A DNA stretch of 64,000 bases from Enterobacteriaceae endosymbiont of Plateumaris sericea. GTDB lineage: Bacteria; Pseudomonadota; Gammaproteobacteria; Enterobacterales; Enterobacteriaceae. The notes beneath the pieces are model-generated. The model saw nothing but the letters and a program-made list of their open reading frames with translations. It ran no database searches and had not been told where the DNA came from. The stretch lies in the NCBI RefSeq assembly GCF_012562605.1, contig NZ_CP046224.1, forward strand, positions 452,928 through 516,927. The letters run 5' to 3'. A program made the translations under genes and the position numbers. This document shows positions 1 through 9,861 of the stretch, one piece after another (position 1 is the first letter of the stretch; the number at the start of each line of letters is the position of its first letter).

Positions 1-769
<769 letters not shown>

Positions 770-791
770 TATATATTATTGGATAATATTT

Positions 792-1205
792 ATGTATAAA
801 GAATATTTTTTAAATATAATTAGTATAGAAAAAAAAATATTTAATGATTCAGTACAAAGTATAAAAATACCAGGAATAGAAGGTGATTTAAGTATATATC
901 CTGGTCATATACCTTTATTAACGTTAATAAAACCAGGAGTTATATATATTAATCAAAAACAACATAATCAATATATTTATATTTCAGGAGGAATATTAGA
1001 AATTAAAAAAAAACAAGTTAATGTTTTAGCAGATATTGCTATAAAAAGTTCTGATTTAAATGAAAAAATAATTTTACAAAACAAATATCAAATAGAAAAA
1101 AAAATACATTTTGATAAAAATAATATAGTAGCTATAAGAGAATTATCTAAAATTATAGCTCAATTAAAAGTAATTCAATTAATAAAAAAAAATAATAATC
1201 AATAA
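792..1205 (+). CDS. atpC: ATP synthase F1 subunit epsilon
   Basis: Central-stalk subunit that couples F1 to the c-ring and can inhibit hydrolysis. At 137 aa it is nearly the E. coli length (139). The N-terminal beta-sandwich is recognisable from the motif GIEGDLSIYPGHIPLLTLIKPG at residues ~27-50. The C-terminal helical hairpin (from ~residue 90) is lysine- and asparagine-rich and diverged but not truncated. It lies directly behind atpD and ends the operon; the next gene is 531 bp away. No glmU/glmS, which follow atpC in many enteric bacteria, is present. Confidence 0.97.
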   Translation: MYKEYFLNIISIEKKIFNDSVQSIKIPGIEGDLSIYPGHIPLLTLIKPGVIYINQKQHNQYIYISGGILEIKKKQVNVLADIAIKSSDLNEKIILQNKYQIEKKIHFDKNNIVAIRELSKIIAQLKVIQLIKKNNNQ

Positions 1206-1736
1206 TTTAAATTACTATATATTTAATTTTAATATAAAAATATTTTTTATTTTTTTATATAATTTTTTATTAAATTAATTATTTATATTTTAAATTTTTG
1301 AAGATATAAAAAAATAATTAATATATATATTTAATTTTAAAAATATTATTTCAATTAATTAAAAAAATTATTTTAATTATATTATATAAATATTTTATTA
1401 ATAAAATTGAATCTAATATAAAAATATATTTTAAAATAATTATTAAAATTTTTCATTTTAAATTAATAATATTATTCATATAATAAATATATAGTATTTA
1501 TAATACTATTATTTTATTTATATAAAATATAATTTTATTATTATTAGGTTATTATATAAATTTAATTAAAAAAAATATTAATCATACTTATAATTTATTT
1601 CAATAATAGTATTATAAATATAATTATTATGTTTAAAATATTATTTTTTTAAATCTTTTTTATATTTAAAATATTTACATATCTATGAATAGATAATTAT
1701 TCATTATAAAAAAATAATATTTTCAATAGGTAATAT
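1206..1736. other. 531-bp non-coding interval between atpC and nrdA
   Basis: No open frame of useful length, tRNA-like sequence or recognisable pseudogene is visible; the stretch is almost pure A/T. It contains a 19-bp inverted repeat (1495-1513 with 1602-1620) and, close to nrdA, two nested short dyads (TATCTAT/ATAGATA at 1680-1695 and ATGAATA/TATTCAT at 1685-1704). It probably holds the atp terminator and the nrdA promoter, plus eroded remains of a lost gene. No single site can be assigned with confidence. Confidence 0.5.
1495..1620. repeat. 19-bp perfect inverted repeat with 88-nt spacer
   Basis: Arms at 1495-1513 and 1602-1620 are exact reverse complements and include one G/C pair (the core reads ATAATACTATTATT on the left arm). 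The spacer of 1514-1601 is AT-only sequence with no frame. This is longer than expected by chance in a 531-bp region even at this composition. It could be a paired-end structure of a small RNA, a long-range terminator, or the scar of a lost element. Confidence 0.5.
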
Positions 1737-4019
1737 ATGAATCATAATTTATTTGTAATAAAAAAAAACGGAAATATTGAATCTATAGATTTGAATAAAA
1801 TTAGTAAAATGCTTAATAGAGCTGCTAAAGGATTAACAAATATATCTATATCTAAAGTACAATCAATATCTTATTCACAATTTCATAATAATATTACTAC
1901 TACTAATATTCATGATATAATTATAAAAACAACAGCAGATCTTATTTCAGAAAAAAATCCTAATTATCAATATATGGCAGCAAGATTAGTAATTTTTCAT
2001 TTAAGAAAAAAAGCTTATGGTCAATTTGAACCACCTCAATTATATAATCATGTTAAATCAATGATATATCAAAAAAAATATGATAAATTTCTTTTAGAAG
2101 TATATACAAAAGAAGAATTTAAAATTATGGATAAATTTATTGATCATAATCGTGATATGCAATTTTCTTATGCAGCAGTTAAACAATTAGAAGGAAAATA
2201 TTTAATTCAAAATAGAGTAACAGGAAAAATTTATGAAAGTGCTCAATTTTTATATATTCTAATATCTGCATGTTTATTTGCTAAATATCATAATTCAAAA
2301 AGAATGGATTATATAAAAAAATTTTATAATGCTATTTCAACATTTAAAATTTCTTTACCTACTCCTATTATGTCTGGAGTTCGTACTCCTAATAAACAAT
2401 TTAGTTCATGTATTTTAATTGAATGTGATGATAATATTGATTCTATCAATGCAACTACAAGTGCTATTATTAAATACATTTCCCATAGAGCTGGAATAGG
2501 TATTAATGCAGGACGTATTCGTGCTGAAGGTAGTCCTATTAGAAATGGAGAAGCATTTCATACAGGATGTATTCCTTTTTATAAACATTTTCAAACAGCA
2601 ATAAAATCTTGTTCTCAAGGTGGAGTAAGAGGAGGTGCTGGAACATTATTTTTTCCATTATGGCATCTAGAAATTACTAATTTATTAGTATTAAAAAATA
2701 ATAGAGGAACAGAAGATAATAGAGTTCGTCATATAGATTATGCAGTTCAATTGAATAAATTATTATATAAACGTTTAATTAATGGAGATATAATTACATT
2801 ATTTAGTCCTTCAGACGTACCAGATTTATATGAATCTTTTTTTTCAGATCAAGAAAAATTTGAATTCCTTTATAAAAAATATGAAAAAAATACTAATATT
2901 CGTAAAAAAAATATTACTGCTATAAATTTATTTTCATTAATGATGCAAGAACGTACTTCTACCGGAAGAATATATATTCAAAATGTTGATCATTGTAATA
3001 CACATTCTGCATTTATTTCTAGTGTAGCTCCAATTAGACAATCTAATTTATGTTTAGAAATTACTCTCCCAACTAAACCATTAAATAATATTCATGATCC
3101 TAATGGAGAAATTGGATTATGTACTTTATCAGCTTTTAATTTAGGAATAATTAATGATTTAACTGAATTAAAAACATTATCAGATTTAATAGTAAGAGCA
3201 TTAAATTGTTTATTAGATTATCAGGAATATCTTATTCCTGCAGCAAAAAATGCTGCTTTAGGGAGAAGATCTTTAGGAATAGGAGTAATTAATTTTGCTT
3301 ATTATTTAGCAAAAAATAATGTTCGTTATTCTGATAATAGTGCAAATAATTTAACACACAAAACTTTTGAAGCTATTCAGTATTATCTTTTAAAAGCTTC
3401 TAATAATTTAGCTAAAGAAGAAGGTGCTTGTCCTTTATTTAAAGAAACTACTTATTCACAAGGAATTTTACCTATTGATACATATAAAAAATCAGTTGAT
3501 AATATTACTAATGAACCTTTACATTTAAATTGGGAAAAATTAAGAAATAAAATTAAAAAATATGGTTTACGTAATTCGACATTATCTGCTTTAATGCCAT
3601 CAGAAACTTCATCTCAAATATCTAATGCAACTAATGGAATTGAACCACCAAGAGGATATATAAGTATAAAAACATCAAAAAATGGAATTTTAAAGCAAGT
3701 TATACCTGAATATGAAAAATTAAAAGAAAAATATGAATTATTATGGAATATTCCTAATAATAGTGGATATTTAAATTTAATCAGTTTAATGCAAAAATTT
3801 ATTGATCAATCAATTTCATCAAATATAAACTATGATCCTAAAAAATTTATTAATGGTAAAATACCAATGCAACAATTATTACAAGACTTATTAAAAGCTT
3901 ATCAATTAGGAATAAAAACTTTATACTATCAAAATACCAGAGACGGAGCTAAAGATAGACAAAATGATCTAAATTCCATAGAATCTAATATCTGTTATTA
4001 TGGATCTTGTATAATTTAA
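1737..4019 (+). CDS. nrdA: Ribonucleoside-diphosphate reductase class Ia, alpha subunit
   Basis: Large subunit of aerobic ribonucleotide reductase; makes dNDPs from NDPs with NrdB. At 760 aa it matches E. coli (761) almost collinearly. An N-terminal ATP-cone occupies ~residues 1-95. The active-site cysteines are present in FSSCILIECD (~225), SNLCLEI (~438) and GLCTLSAFNLG (~461), with the conserved Asn and Glu on either side of the middle one. The redox-relay pair at the C-terminus is kept as CxxxxC in ICYYGSCII. The start is set by the match of MNHNLFVIKKNG to the enteric N-terminus, with AGGT upstream. nrdB follows after ~30 bp; yfaE, the ferredoxin that follows nrdB in E. coli, is absent. 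Confidence 0.99.
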   Translation: MNHNLFVIKKNGNIESIDLNKISKMLNRAAKGLTNISISKVQSISYSQFHNNITTTNIHDIIIKTTADLISEKNPNYQYMAARLVIFHLRKKAYGQFEPPQLYNHVKSMIYQKKYDKFLLEVYTKEEFKIMDKFIDHNRDMQFSYAAVKQLEGKYLIQNRVTGKIYESAQFLYILISACLFAKYHNSKRMDYIKKFYNAISTFKISLPTPIMSGVRTPNKQFSSCILIECDDNIDSINATTSAIIKYISHRAGIGINAGRIRAEGSPIRNGEAFHTGCIPFYKHFQTAIKSCSQGGVRGGAGTLFFPLWHLEITNLLVLKNNRGTEDNRVRHIDYAVQLNKLLYKRLINGDIITLFSPSDVPDLYESFFSDQEKFEFLYKKYEKNTNIRKKNITAINLFSLMMQERTSTGRIYIQNVDHCNTHSAFISSVAPIRQSNLCLEITLPTKPLNNIHDPNGEIGLCTLSAFNLGIINDLTELKTLSDLIVRALNCLLDYQEYLIPAAKNAALGRRSLGIGVINFAYYLAKNNVRYSDNSANNLTHKTFEAIQYYLLKASNNLAKEEGACPLFKETTYSQGILPIDTYKKSVDNITNEPLHLNWEKLRNKIKKYGLRNSTLSALMPSETSSQISNATNGIEPPRGYISIKTSKNGILKQVIPEYEKLKEKYELLWNIPNNSGYLNLISLMQKFIDQSISSNINYDPKKFINGKIPMQQLLQDLLKAYQLGIKTLYYQNTRDGAKDRQNDLNSIESNICYYGSCII

Positions 4020-4051
4020 TAAAATTTATTAATTAGTATTTGGATAATGAA

Positions 4052-5182
4052 ATGAGTTATACTACTTTTTCTTATAAAAAAAATAATCAGTTAAAAGAAC
4101 CTATGTTTTTTGGACAATCTGTAAACATAGCTCGTTATGATCAACAAAAACATTATATTTTTGAAAAATTAATTGAAAAACAATTAAGTTTTTTTTGGAG
4201 ACCTGAAGAAATAGATATATCATGTGATCGTATTCACTATCAAAATTTACCTCAACATGAAAAACATATATTTATTAGTAATTTAAAATATCAAACTTTA
4301 TTAGATTCTATACAGGGAAGAAGCCCAAATATAGCATTATTACCATTAATTTCTATTCCTGAATTAGAAACATGGGTAGAAACATGGTCTTTTTTTGAAA
4401 CAATACATTCTCGTTCTTATACTTATATTATTAGAAATATTATTAACGATCCTTCATTAGTTTTTGATGATATTGTAACTAATAAAAATATTATTCTTAG
4501 GGCTACAGATATTATTAACTATTATGATGAACTGATTAAAATGACAAATTATTGGCACTTATTTGGAGAAGGTTCTCATATAATTAATGGATCAAAAATA
4601 ATTATTAATTTATATGAATTGAAAAAAAAATTATATTTATGTTTAATGAATATTAATATATTAGAATCAATAAGATTTTATGTTAGTTTTGCATGTTCTT
4701 TTGCTTTTGCTGAAAGAGAATTAATGGAAGGTAATGCAAAAATTATTCGTTTTATAGCACGTGATGAATATTTACATTTAATAGGAACACAATATATATT
4801 AAATATAATGCATAAAGGAGATGAAGATATAGATATGGCAAAAATCGCTATTGAATGTCGTCCTCAATGTTATAAATTATTTTTAAACGCTGCAAAACAA
4901 GAACAACAATGGGCTGAATATTTATTTTCTAATGGTACTATAATAGGATTAAATAAAAAAATTTTATGTCAATATATTAAATATATTACTAATGTAAGAA
5001 TGAAAAATATTGGTTTAAATTTACCTTTTTCAATTAAAAACAATCCTATACCATGGATTAATTCATGGTTAATTTCAGATAATGTACAAATGGCTCCTCA
5101 AGAAGTAGAGGTTAGTTCTTATTTAATTGGACAAATTGATTCTACAGTTAATATTAAAGATTTTAATAATTTTAAATTATAA
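4052..5182 (+). CDS. nrdB: Ribonucleoside-diphosphate reductase class Ia, beta subunit
   Basis: Provides the tyrosyl radical and diiron centre for NrdA. The open frame can be read from a TTG at 4040, but the family start is the ATG at 4052 ([11 protein letters not shown]), which gives 376 aa, the E. coli length. Diiron ligands and the radical tyrosine are visible: Asp in [10 protein letters not shown] (~84), Glu and His in [11 protein letters not shown] (~115, 118) with the radical Tyr (~122), Glu in [10 protein letters not shown] (~204), and Glu and His in RDEYLHL (~238, 241). The C-terminal tail that docks on NrdA is present. It forms an operon with nrdA and ends at a strong hairpin. Confidence 0.99.
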   Translation: MSYTTFSYKKNNQLKEPMFFGQSVNIARYDQQKHYIFEKLIEKQLSFFWRPEEIDISCDRIHYQNLPQHEKHIFISNLKYQTLLDSIQGRSPNIALLPLISIPELETWVETWSFFETIHSRSYTYIIRNIINDPSLVFDDIVTNKNIILRATDIINYYDELIKMTNYWHLFGEGSHIINGSKIIINLYELKKKLYLCLMNINILESIRFYVSFACSFAFAERELMEGNAKIIRFIARDEYLHLIGTQYILNIMHKGDEDIDMAKIAIECRPQCYKLFLNAAKQEQQWAEYLFSNGTIIGLNKKILCQYIKYITNVRMKNIGLNLPFSIKNNPIPWINSWLISDNVQMAPQEVEVSSYLIGQIDSTVNIKDFNNFKL

Positions 5183-5188
5183 ATTTAT

Positions 5189-5221
5189 TATGACTGTTAT
5201 AATATTATTATAACAGTCATA
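5189..5221. terminator. Bidirectional hairpin terminator between nrdB and the convergent antiporter gene
   Basis: Arms of 15 bp at 5189-5203 and 5207-5221 enclose a 3-nt loop; the stem contains ATGACTGTTATAA and its complement, including two G/C pairs. It lies 6 bp after the nrdB stop, between converging genes, so it can stop transcription from both sides. The flanks are A/T rich but lack a long U run on either strand. Confidence 0.75.
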
Positions 5222-5269
5222 TAATTAATTTATTAAATAATATGATGGATTTTTATATTTATAAAATTT

Positions 5270-6661
5270 CTATTTTATTAAATAAAATAAAGAAAAAATT
5301 GATCCTAATAATAAAAAAATTAAAATAAATTGTTCTTTATTATTTAATACTAAAATATTAGGATTATATATTTTTGATAAAATTAAAAATATTAAACCAG
5401 GAGCATATAAAATTAATGATAACAATAAATGCAAAGGTCCTGAAGCATATAATAACCATATACCATATATACATGATCCTATACCTATAAATATATGTAA
5501 TATATTTTTATTATAAAAAGATATTTTTAATAAATAAGCTCCAACTAAAAAATAAGGAACTAATATCATTTCAGAAGCTAAAATTAATAAATGATTATAA
5601 TCTAATTTGGTTAACCAAATTAAAATTAAACATAATTGCATACTAATATTTGTAAACCAGAGTGCTGAAGAAGGTGCTTTATTAATATTTTGTTTTATAA
5701 AAAATTTAGGAAATATTTTGTTTTTTGCTGCTATCCATGGAACTTCAGCTGCCATAATTGTCCAACTTAGATAAGCACCACAAACTGATATAATTAATCC
5801 TAAAACTATAACTATAGTGCCCCATTTACCAATTAATACTGTCATTATTCCTGCCATAGATGGATTTCTCATGTTTGCTAAATCTACTCTATTAATAATA
5901 CCTAATGATAATAATGTTACTAATAAATATATACATAAAGCAATCATAACTGCTAATAATGTAGCTTTACTTACATCATTTTTATTTTTAGCTTTAGAAG
6001 ATAAAATTACTGCTCCTTCTACTCCAATAAATACCCATAAAGTAATTAACATTGTATTTTTTATTTGTTCCCACATTGGAATACCTAATTTAATTCCAGT
6101 AAAATCAATATTAAATTTTTGAAGATTAAAAGCTAATATAGCTAATATTATAAATATACTTAATGGAAGTAATTTTCCTAAAGTAGCAATTATATTAATA
6201 ATTGCTGCAGTTTGAGTTCCATTTAATAATAAAAAATGTACAGCCCAAAGTAAAATAGATGCTCCTAATATAGATTCCCATGTATTACCATTACCAAAAA
6301 TTATATGATTAGAATGATCAGTAAAAAAACTTATTGCTGAAAAAACAATAACTAAATAAGAAACATTTGCAATAACGGCACATAACCAATAACCCCATGC
6401 TGAACAAAATCCTATAAGTTCTCCAAATCCATCTTTAGCATATGCAAAAATACCACCATCAAGATTAGGTTTTAATTTATGAAGTAATAACATTGAAGTA
6501 GCTAAAAAAATAATTCCTATACCAGTAATAATCCATCCTATTATTAATGCTGCAGGACTAGCAATAGCAGCCATATTTTGTGGTAAACTAAAAACACCTG
6601 CTCCTAACATAGAACTAATAACTAATGCTGTTAATGCTTTCAGATCTAATTTTTTATTCAA
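5270..6661 (-). CDS. ydgI: Basic amino acid/polyamine antiporter, YdgI/ArcD type
   Basis: Inner-membrane APC-superfamily exchanger, probably arginine/ornithine or a related basic amino acid pair. At 463 aa it is close to E. coli YdgI (460) and remains highly similar throughout; about 12-13 hydrophobic helices are visible. The N-terminus carries the substrate-region glycine motif SSMLGAGVFSLPQN (~residues 16-29), followed by LDGGIFAYAKDGFGELIGFCSAWGYW and the strongly kept segment MLITLWVFIGVEGAVILSSKAKNK. The start is a TTG at 6661-6659 with an AAGGA ribosome site about 6 nt away; no upstream ATG gives a family-like N-terminus. YdgI's exact substrate is inferred from the family. Confidence 0.93.
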   Translation of the reverse strand: MNKKLDLKALTALVISSMLGAGVFSLPQNMAAIASPAALIIGWIITGIGIIFLATSMLLLHKLKPNLDGGIFAYAKDGFGELIGFCSAWGYWLCAVIANVSYLVIVFSAISFFTDHSNHIIFGNGNTWESILGASILLWAVHFLLLNGTQTAAIINIIATLGKLLPLSIFIILAILAFNLQKFNIDFTGIKLGIPMWEQIKNTMLITLWVFIGVEGAVILSSKAKNKNDVSKATLLAVMIALCIYLLVTLLSLGIINRVDLANMRNPSMAGIMTVLIGKWGTIVIVLGLIISVCGAYLSWTIMAAEVPWIAAKNKIFPKFFIKQNINKAPSSALWFTNISMQLCLILIWLTKLDYNHLLILASEMILVPYFLVGAYLLKISFYNKNILHIFIGIGSCIYGIWLLYASGPLHLLLSLILYAPGLIFLILSKIYNPNILVLNNKEQFILIFLLLGSIFSLFYLIK

Positions 6662-6743
6662 AATAATTCCTTCTTATATAATAATTTATTAAAATTATTT
6701 AATTGTTTTAAAAAAATAATATTTTATAATAATAATTATATAA

Positions 6744-7496
6744 TTACACAGGATTATTTATGTCAATAAATTTAATTTTCAATTTATATTTATCTTTTAA
6801 CCACTGACTTAACATAATTAAACCACCTTTTTCAGTAGCATGATGTCCTGCTGATATAAAATTAATACCATATTCTGTAGCAATATGTATTGTTTGTTCT
6901 GATATTTCACCTGTAAGAAAAACTTCAATATTAGAATTTACTATTTCTTCAAAAAATTTTTGTCCTGCTCCACTACACCAAGCAATATTATTTATAATTT
7001 TAGGTGCATTTTTTCCAAAATGTAAAGGTATACGATTTAATTTATCTTTAATAAGACTTATTAAATCTTGAATCTTTAAAGGAGGATTAAAATTACCATA
7101 AAAAATAAAAGGATTAATTTTACCTATAATATTAATATTTAATAAATTTGCTAAAAATACATTATTACTTATAGTATTATTAATATCTAATGGAATATGC
7201 CAACTATATAAATTTATATCATTAGATAATAATGTTTTTAAACGATTACGTTTTAATCCTTTAATAATTAAAGGTTCATTTTTCCAAAAATATCCATGAT
7301 GTACTATAATTGCATCTGCTTTTTCAAAAACTGCTATATCTAATAAATTTTGACATGCGCTTACTCCTGTAATAATATTTCTAATATTTTTTTTTCCTTC
7401 TATTTGTAATCCATTAGGAACATAATCAAAAATATTATTTGAATTTAATTTTTTATTAATAATTTTTTCTAATTCAATGTTATTTATCATTTTCAT
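6744..7496 (-). CDS. ybgI: NIF3/YbgI family metal-binding hydrolase-like protein
   Basis: Member of the widespread NIF3 family, cytoplasmic, with a dinuclear metal site; the biochemical role is not settled, although GTP cyclohydrolase I-type and cell-envelope or repair links have been proposed for relatives. At 250 aa it matches E. coli YbgI (247). Metal-ligand signatures are present: IVHHGYFWK (~residues 64-72), WHIPLD (~98-103) and HHATEKGG (~218-225). The start is ATG at 7496 (MKMINN) or two codons later at the second Met, where the family alignment begins. It is divergent from ffh, with no obvious partner gene next to it. Confidence 0.93.
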   Translation of the reverse strand: MKMINNIELEKIINKKLNSNNIFDYVPNGLQIEGKKNIRNIITGVSACQNLLDIAVFEKADAIIVHHGYFWKNEPLIIKGLKRNRLKTLLSNDINLYSWHIPLDINNTISNNVFLANLLNINIIGKINPFIFYGNFNPPLKIQDLISLIKDKLNRIPLHFGKNAPKIINNIAWCSGAGQKFFEEIVNSNIEVFLTGEISEQTIHIATEYGINFISAGHHATEKGGLIMLSQWLKDKYKLKIKFIDINNPV

Positions 7497-7497
7497 T

Positions 7498-7562
7498 TAA
7501 AATAAATATATATATAATAAATAATTAAATTTAAAAATTTATATTTAAATATATTTATTTTA
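7498..7562. repeat. 14-bp inverted repeat in the ybgI/ffh divergent interval
   Basis: Arms 7498-7511 and 7549-7562 are perfect complements, AT-only, separated by 37 nt. It lies immediately upstream of ybgI, between two genes transcribed away from each other. By itself it is only weakly above what this base composition would give; it is listed because other divergent intervals in the window carry much larger palindromes. Confidence 0.35.
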
Positions 7563-7648
7563 TCTTTTTAAATTATATTAGTAATTATTAATTATATAAT
7601 ATTTAAAATTTAAAATAAAAAAAAATTAATAAAAGGAAAAATATATAA

Positions 7649-9025
7649 ATGTTTGAAAATTTACGTAATAAATTATCAGAAACATTATCTAAAATAAGTA
7701 ATTATGGTAGATTAACAGAAAAAAATATACAAGAAACATTAGAGAAAATATCTAATAATTTATTAGAAGCAGATGTAGCATTAAAAGTAGTTAATAATCT
7801 TATTAATAAAATTAAAAAAGATGTTATTGGTAAAAAAATTAATAATAGTTTTACTCCTGGACAAGAATTATTAAAATTAGTTAAAAATAATTTAATAAAA
7901 ATTATGGGTGAATCTAATATAAATATTAATTTAGCTATTCAACCACCTGCAGTAATTTTATTAGCAGGTTTACAAGGTGCGGGAAAAACTACTAGTGTTA
8001 TTAAATTAGCATATTTTTTAAAAAAAACATATAAAAAAAAAATAATAGTTGCATCAACTGATATTTATAGACCTGCAGCTATAGAACAATTAAAAATTTT
8101 ATCTAAACAAGTAAAAATAGATTATTTTACTGATGATGAAAATTCTTCTTCAATTGAAATTGCTCAAAACTCATTAAATCATGCCAAAATTAATTTTTAT
8201 GATATATTAATCATAGATACAGCAGGAAGATTACATATAAATGATAATATGATGAAAGAAATAAAAAATATTCATAATCATATTAATCCTATAGAAACAT
8301 TATTTGTTGTTGATTCAATGACAGGACAAGATGCAGTTAATAGTGCTAATATTTTTAATAAGATATTACCATTAACAGGAATTTTTTTAACAAAAACTGA
8401 TGGTGATTCAAGAGGAGGAGCTGCTTTATCAATTAAACATATAACTAATAAACCAATAAAATTTATTGGTACTGGAGAAAAATTAGATAAAATAGAAATT
8501 TTTTCTCCAAAAAAAATTGCTATTAGAATTTTAGGAATGGAAGAAGAATTATCTTCTATTAAAGATATTGAAAATAAAATTAATAATATAGAAAATAAAA
8601 AATTAATAAAAAAAATAAAAGAAGGAAAAGAATTTAATATAAGTGATTTTTTAAATCAAATAGAACAAATAAATAAAATAGGTAATAATGGAATTACAAA
8701 AATAATAAATAAAATGAATTATCCAAATATAAATTATTCTATAAATCCAATATCAAATATGATTAATACAAATAGTAATATAGTTAAAGAAACTAAAACT
8801 ATTATTAATTCTATGACTATTAAAGAAAAATTAGATATTAATATTATTAATTATTCAAGAAAAAAAAGAATATCTATAGGCTCTGGTATTTCTATACAAA
8901 AAATTAATGTTATATTTAAACAATATAATCAATTTAGATTAATATCTAAAAAAATGAAAAATAATTATGGTATGAAGAAAATATTTCGTAAATTACAAAA
9001 TATTTTTCCAAAAAAAACTTTTTAA
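7649..9025 (+). CDS. ffh: Signal recognition particle GTPase Ffh (SRP54)
   Basis: GTPase that with 4.5S RNA targets nascent inner-membrane proteins to FtsY and the translocon. At 458 aa (E. coli 453). The N-terminal helical domain is followed by the G domain with GLQGAGKTT (~residues 107-115), DTAGRLH (~191-197) and TKTDGDSRGG (~249-258). The C-terminal M domain keeps the RNA-binding helix-turn-helix (RKKRISIGSGIS) but has lost most of its methionines: only about five remain after residue ~340, Ile and Asn taking their place. A clear AAGG ribosome site lies at 7634-7637. The ribosomal operon rpsP-rimM-trmD-rplS begins 23 bp downstream, as in E. coli. Confidence 0.98.
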   Translation: MFENLRNKLSETLSKISNYGRLTEKNIQETLEKISNNLLEADVALKVVNNLINKIKKDVIGKKINNSFTPGQELLKLVKNNLIKIMGESNININLAIQPPAVILLAGLQGAGKTTSVIKLAYFLKKTYKKKIIVASTDIYRPAAIEQLKILSKQVKIDYFTDDENSSSIEIAQNSLNHAKINFYDILIIDTAGRLHINDNMMKEIKNIHNHINPIETLFVVDSMTGQDAVNSANIFNKILPLTGIFLTKTDGDSRGGAALSIKHITNKPIKFIGTGEKLDKIEIFSPKKIAIRILGMEEELSSIKDIENKINNIENKKLIKKIKEGKEFNISDFLNQIEQINKIGNNGITKIINKMNYPNINYSINPISNMINTNSNIVKETKTIINSMTIKEKLDINIINYSRKKRISIGSGISIQKINVIFKQYNQFRLISKKMKNNYGMKKIFRKLQNIFPKKTF

Positions 9026-9048
9026 ATATTTAATATAGGTAATATTAT

Positions 9049-9288
9049 ATGGTTAAAATTCGCTTATCTCGTCATGGAATTAAAAAAAAACCTTTTTATC
9101 AAATAGTTGTAACTAATAATAAAAGTCCAAGAGATGGACGTTTTATTGAACGTATTGGTTATTTTAATCCATTTTCTTCAAAAAAAAATAATAATATAAA
9201 AATTAATAAAGATAAAGTTAATTATTGGTTATTAAGAGGAGCAATTGTTTCTAAAAGAGTTAATTTTTTAATAAAAAATAATAATTAA
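9049..9288 (+). CDS. rpsP: 30S ribosomal protein S16
   Basis: Small-subunit protein needed for 30S assembly. At 79 aa (E. coli 82), with the family N-terminus MVKIRLSRHGIKKKPFYQIVV and RDGRFIERIGYFNP intact; only the extreme C-terminus is shortened. AGGT stands ahead of the ATG. First gene of rpsP-rimM-trmD-rplS, with short gaps throughout. Confidence 0.98.
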   Translation: MVKIRLSRHGIKKKPFYQIVVTNNKSPRDGRFIERIGYFNPFSSKKNNNIKINKDKVNYWLLRGAIVSKRVNFLIKNNN

Positions 9289-9301
9289 ATTATTAAAAAA
9301 T

Positions 9302-9847
9302 ATGAATATTATTAAAAATATAGTTTTAGGTAAATTTGGATCAGTATATGGTATAAAAGGATATATAAAATTATATTCTTATACTGTTAATAAAAAAAAT
9401 ATTTTTTTTTATAAAAATTTATTTATTATTAATAATAAATCTAAAATATTTCCAATAATATTTACTAAATGGATATTTAATAATAATTATTATATTGTTA
9501 AAATTAATAATTTTAATAATCGTAATGATGTAATTAAATTAGTAAATTATAAAATATATATTTTTTATCATTATTTAATAAAATATAAAAAAATAGGTGA
9601 ATATTATTGGAATGATATAATTGGATGTAAAATTATTAACATAAATAATTCTAATAATTTAGGACAAGTTAAAGATATTATATCAACAGGTGCTAATGAT
9701 GTACTTATTATAGAATCTAATATTATAATAGAAAATAAAAAAAATATTAAAAAACAATTAATTCCTTTTATTGAAAATCAAGTAATTAAAAGTATTAATT
9801 TAATAAAACATATTATTAAAGTAGATTGGGATTTTAATATTTATTAA
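9302..9847 (+). CDS. rimM: 16S rRNA processing/30S maturation factor RimM
   Basis: Binds S19 and assists maturation of the 30S head. At 181 aa (E. coli 182). The N-terminal barrel is marked by VLGKFGSVYGIKGYIKLYSYT (~residues 8-28), and the C-terminal PRC-barrel by YYWNDIIGCKIIN (~101-113) and GANDVLII (~134-141). The rest is strongly AT-drifted, as expected for a lightly constrained helper protein. It sits 13 bp after rpsP and 14 bp before trmD, the conserved order. Confidence 0.95.
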   Translation: MNIIKNIVLGKFGSVYGIKGYIKLYSYTVNKKNIFFYKNLFIINNKSKIFPIIFTKWIFNNNYYIVKINNFNNRNDVIKLVNYKIYIFYHYLIKYKKIGEYYWNDIIGCKIININNSNNLGQVKDIISTGANDVLIIESNIIIENKKNIKKQLIPFIENQVIKSINLIKHIIKVDWDFNIY

Positions 9848-9861
9848 AATAAAAAATAATT

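Noticed and set aside
1680..1704. ARG box or NrdR-like site upstream of nrdA
   Set aside because: TGAAT and ATTCA are 8 nt apart, not the 4 of an ARG box, and no NrdR tandem repeat is seen; left as a plain dyad.
2415..2618. Minus-strand open frame inside nrdA
   Set aside because: Antisense shadow of a fully conserved gene; no ribosome site and no protein-like composition.
5817..6122. Plus-strand open frame opposite the antiporter gene
   Set aside because: Mirror of membrane-helix codons of ydgI; no similarity to a known family and no start signal.
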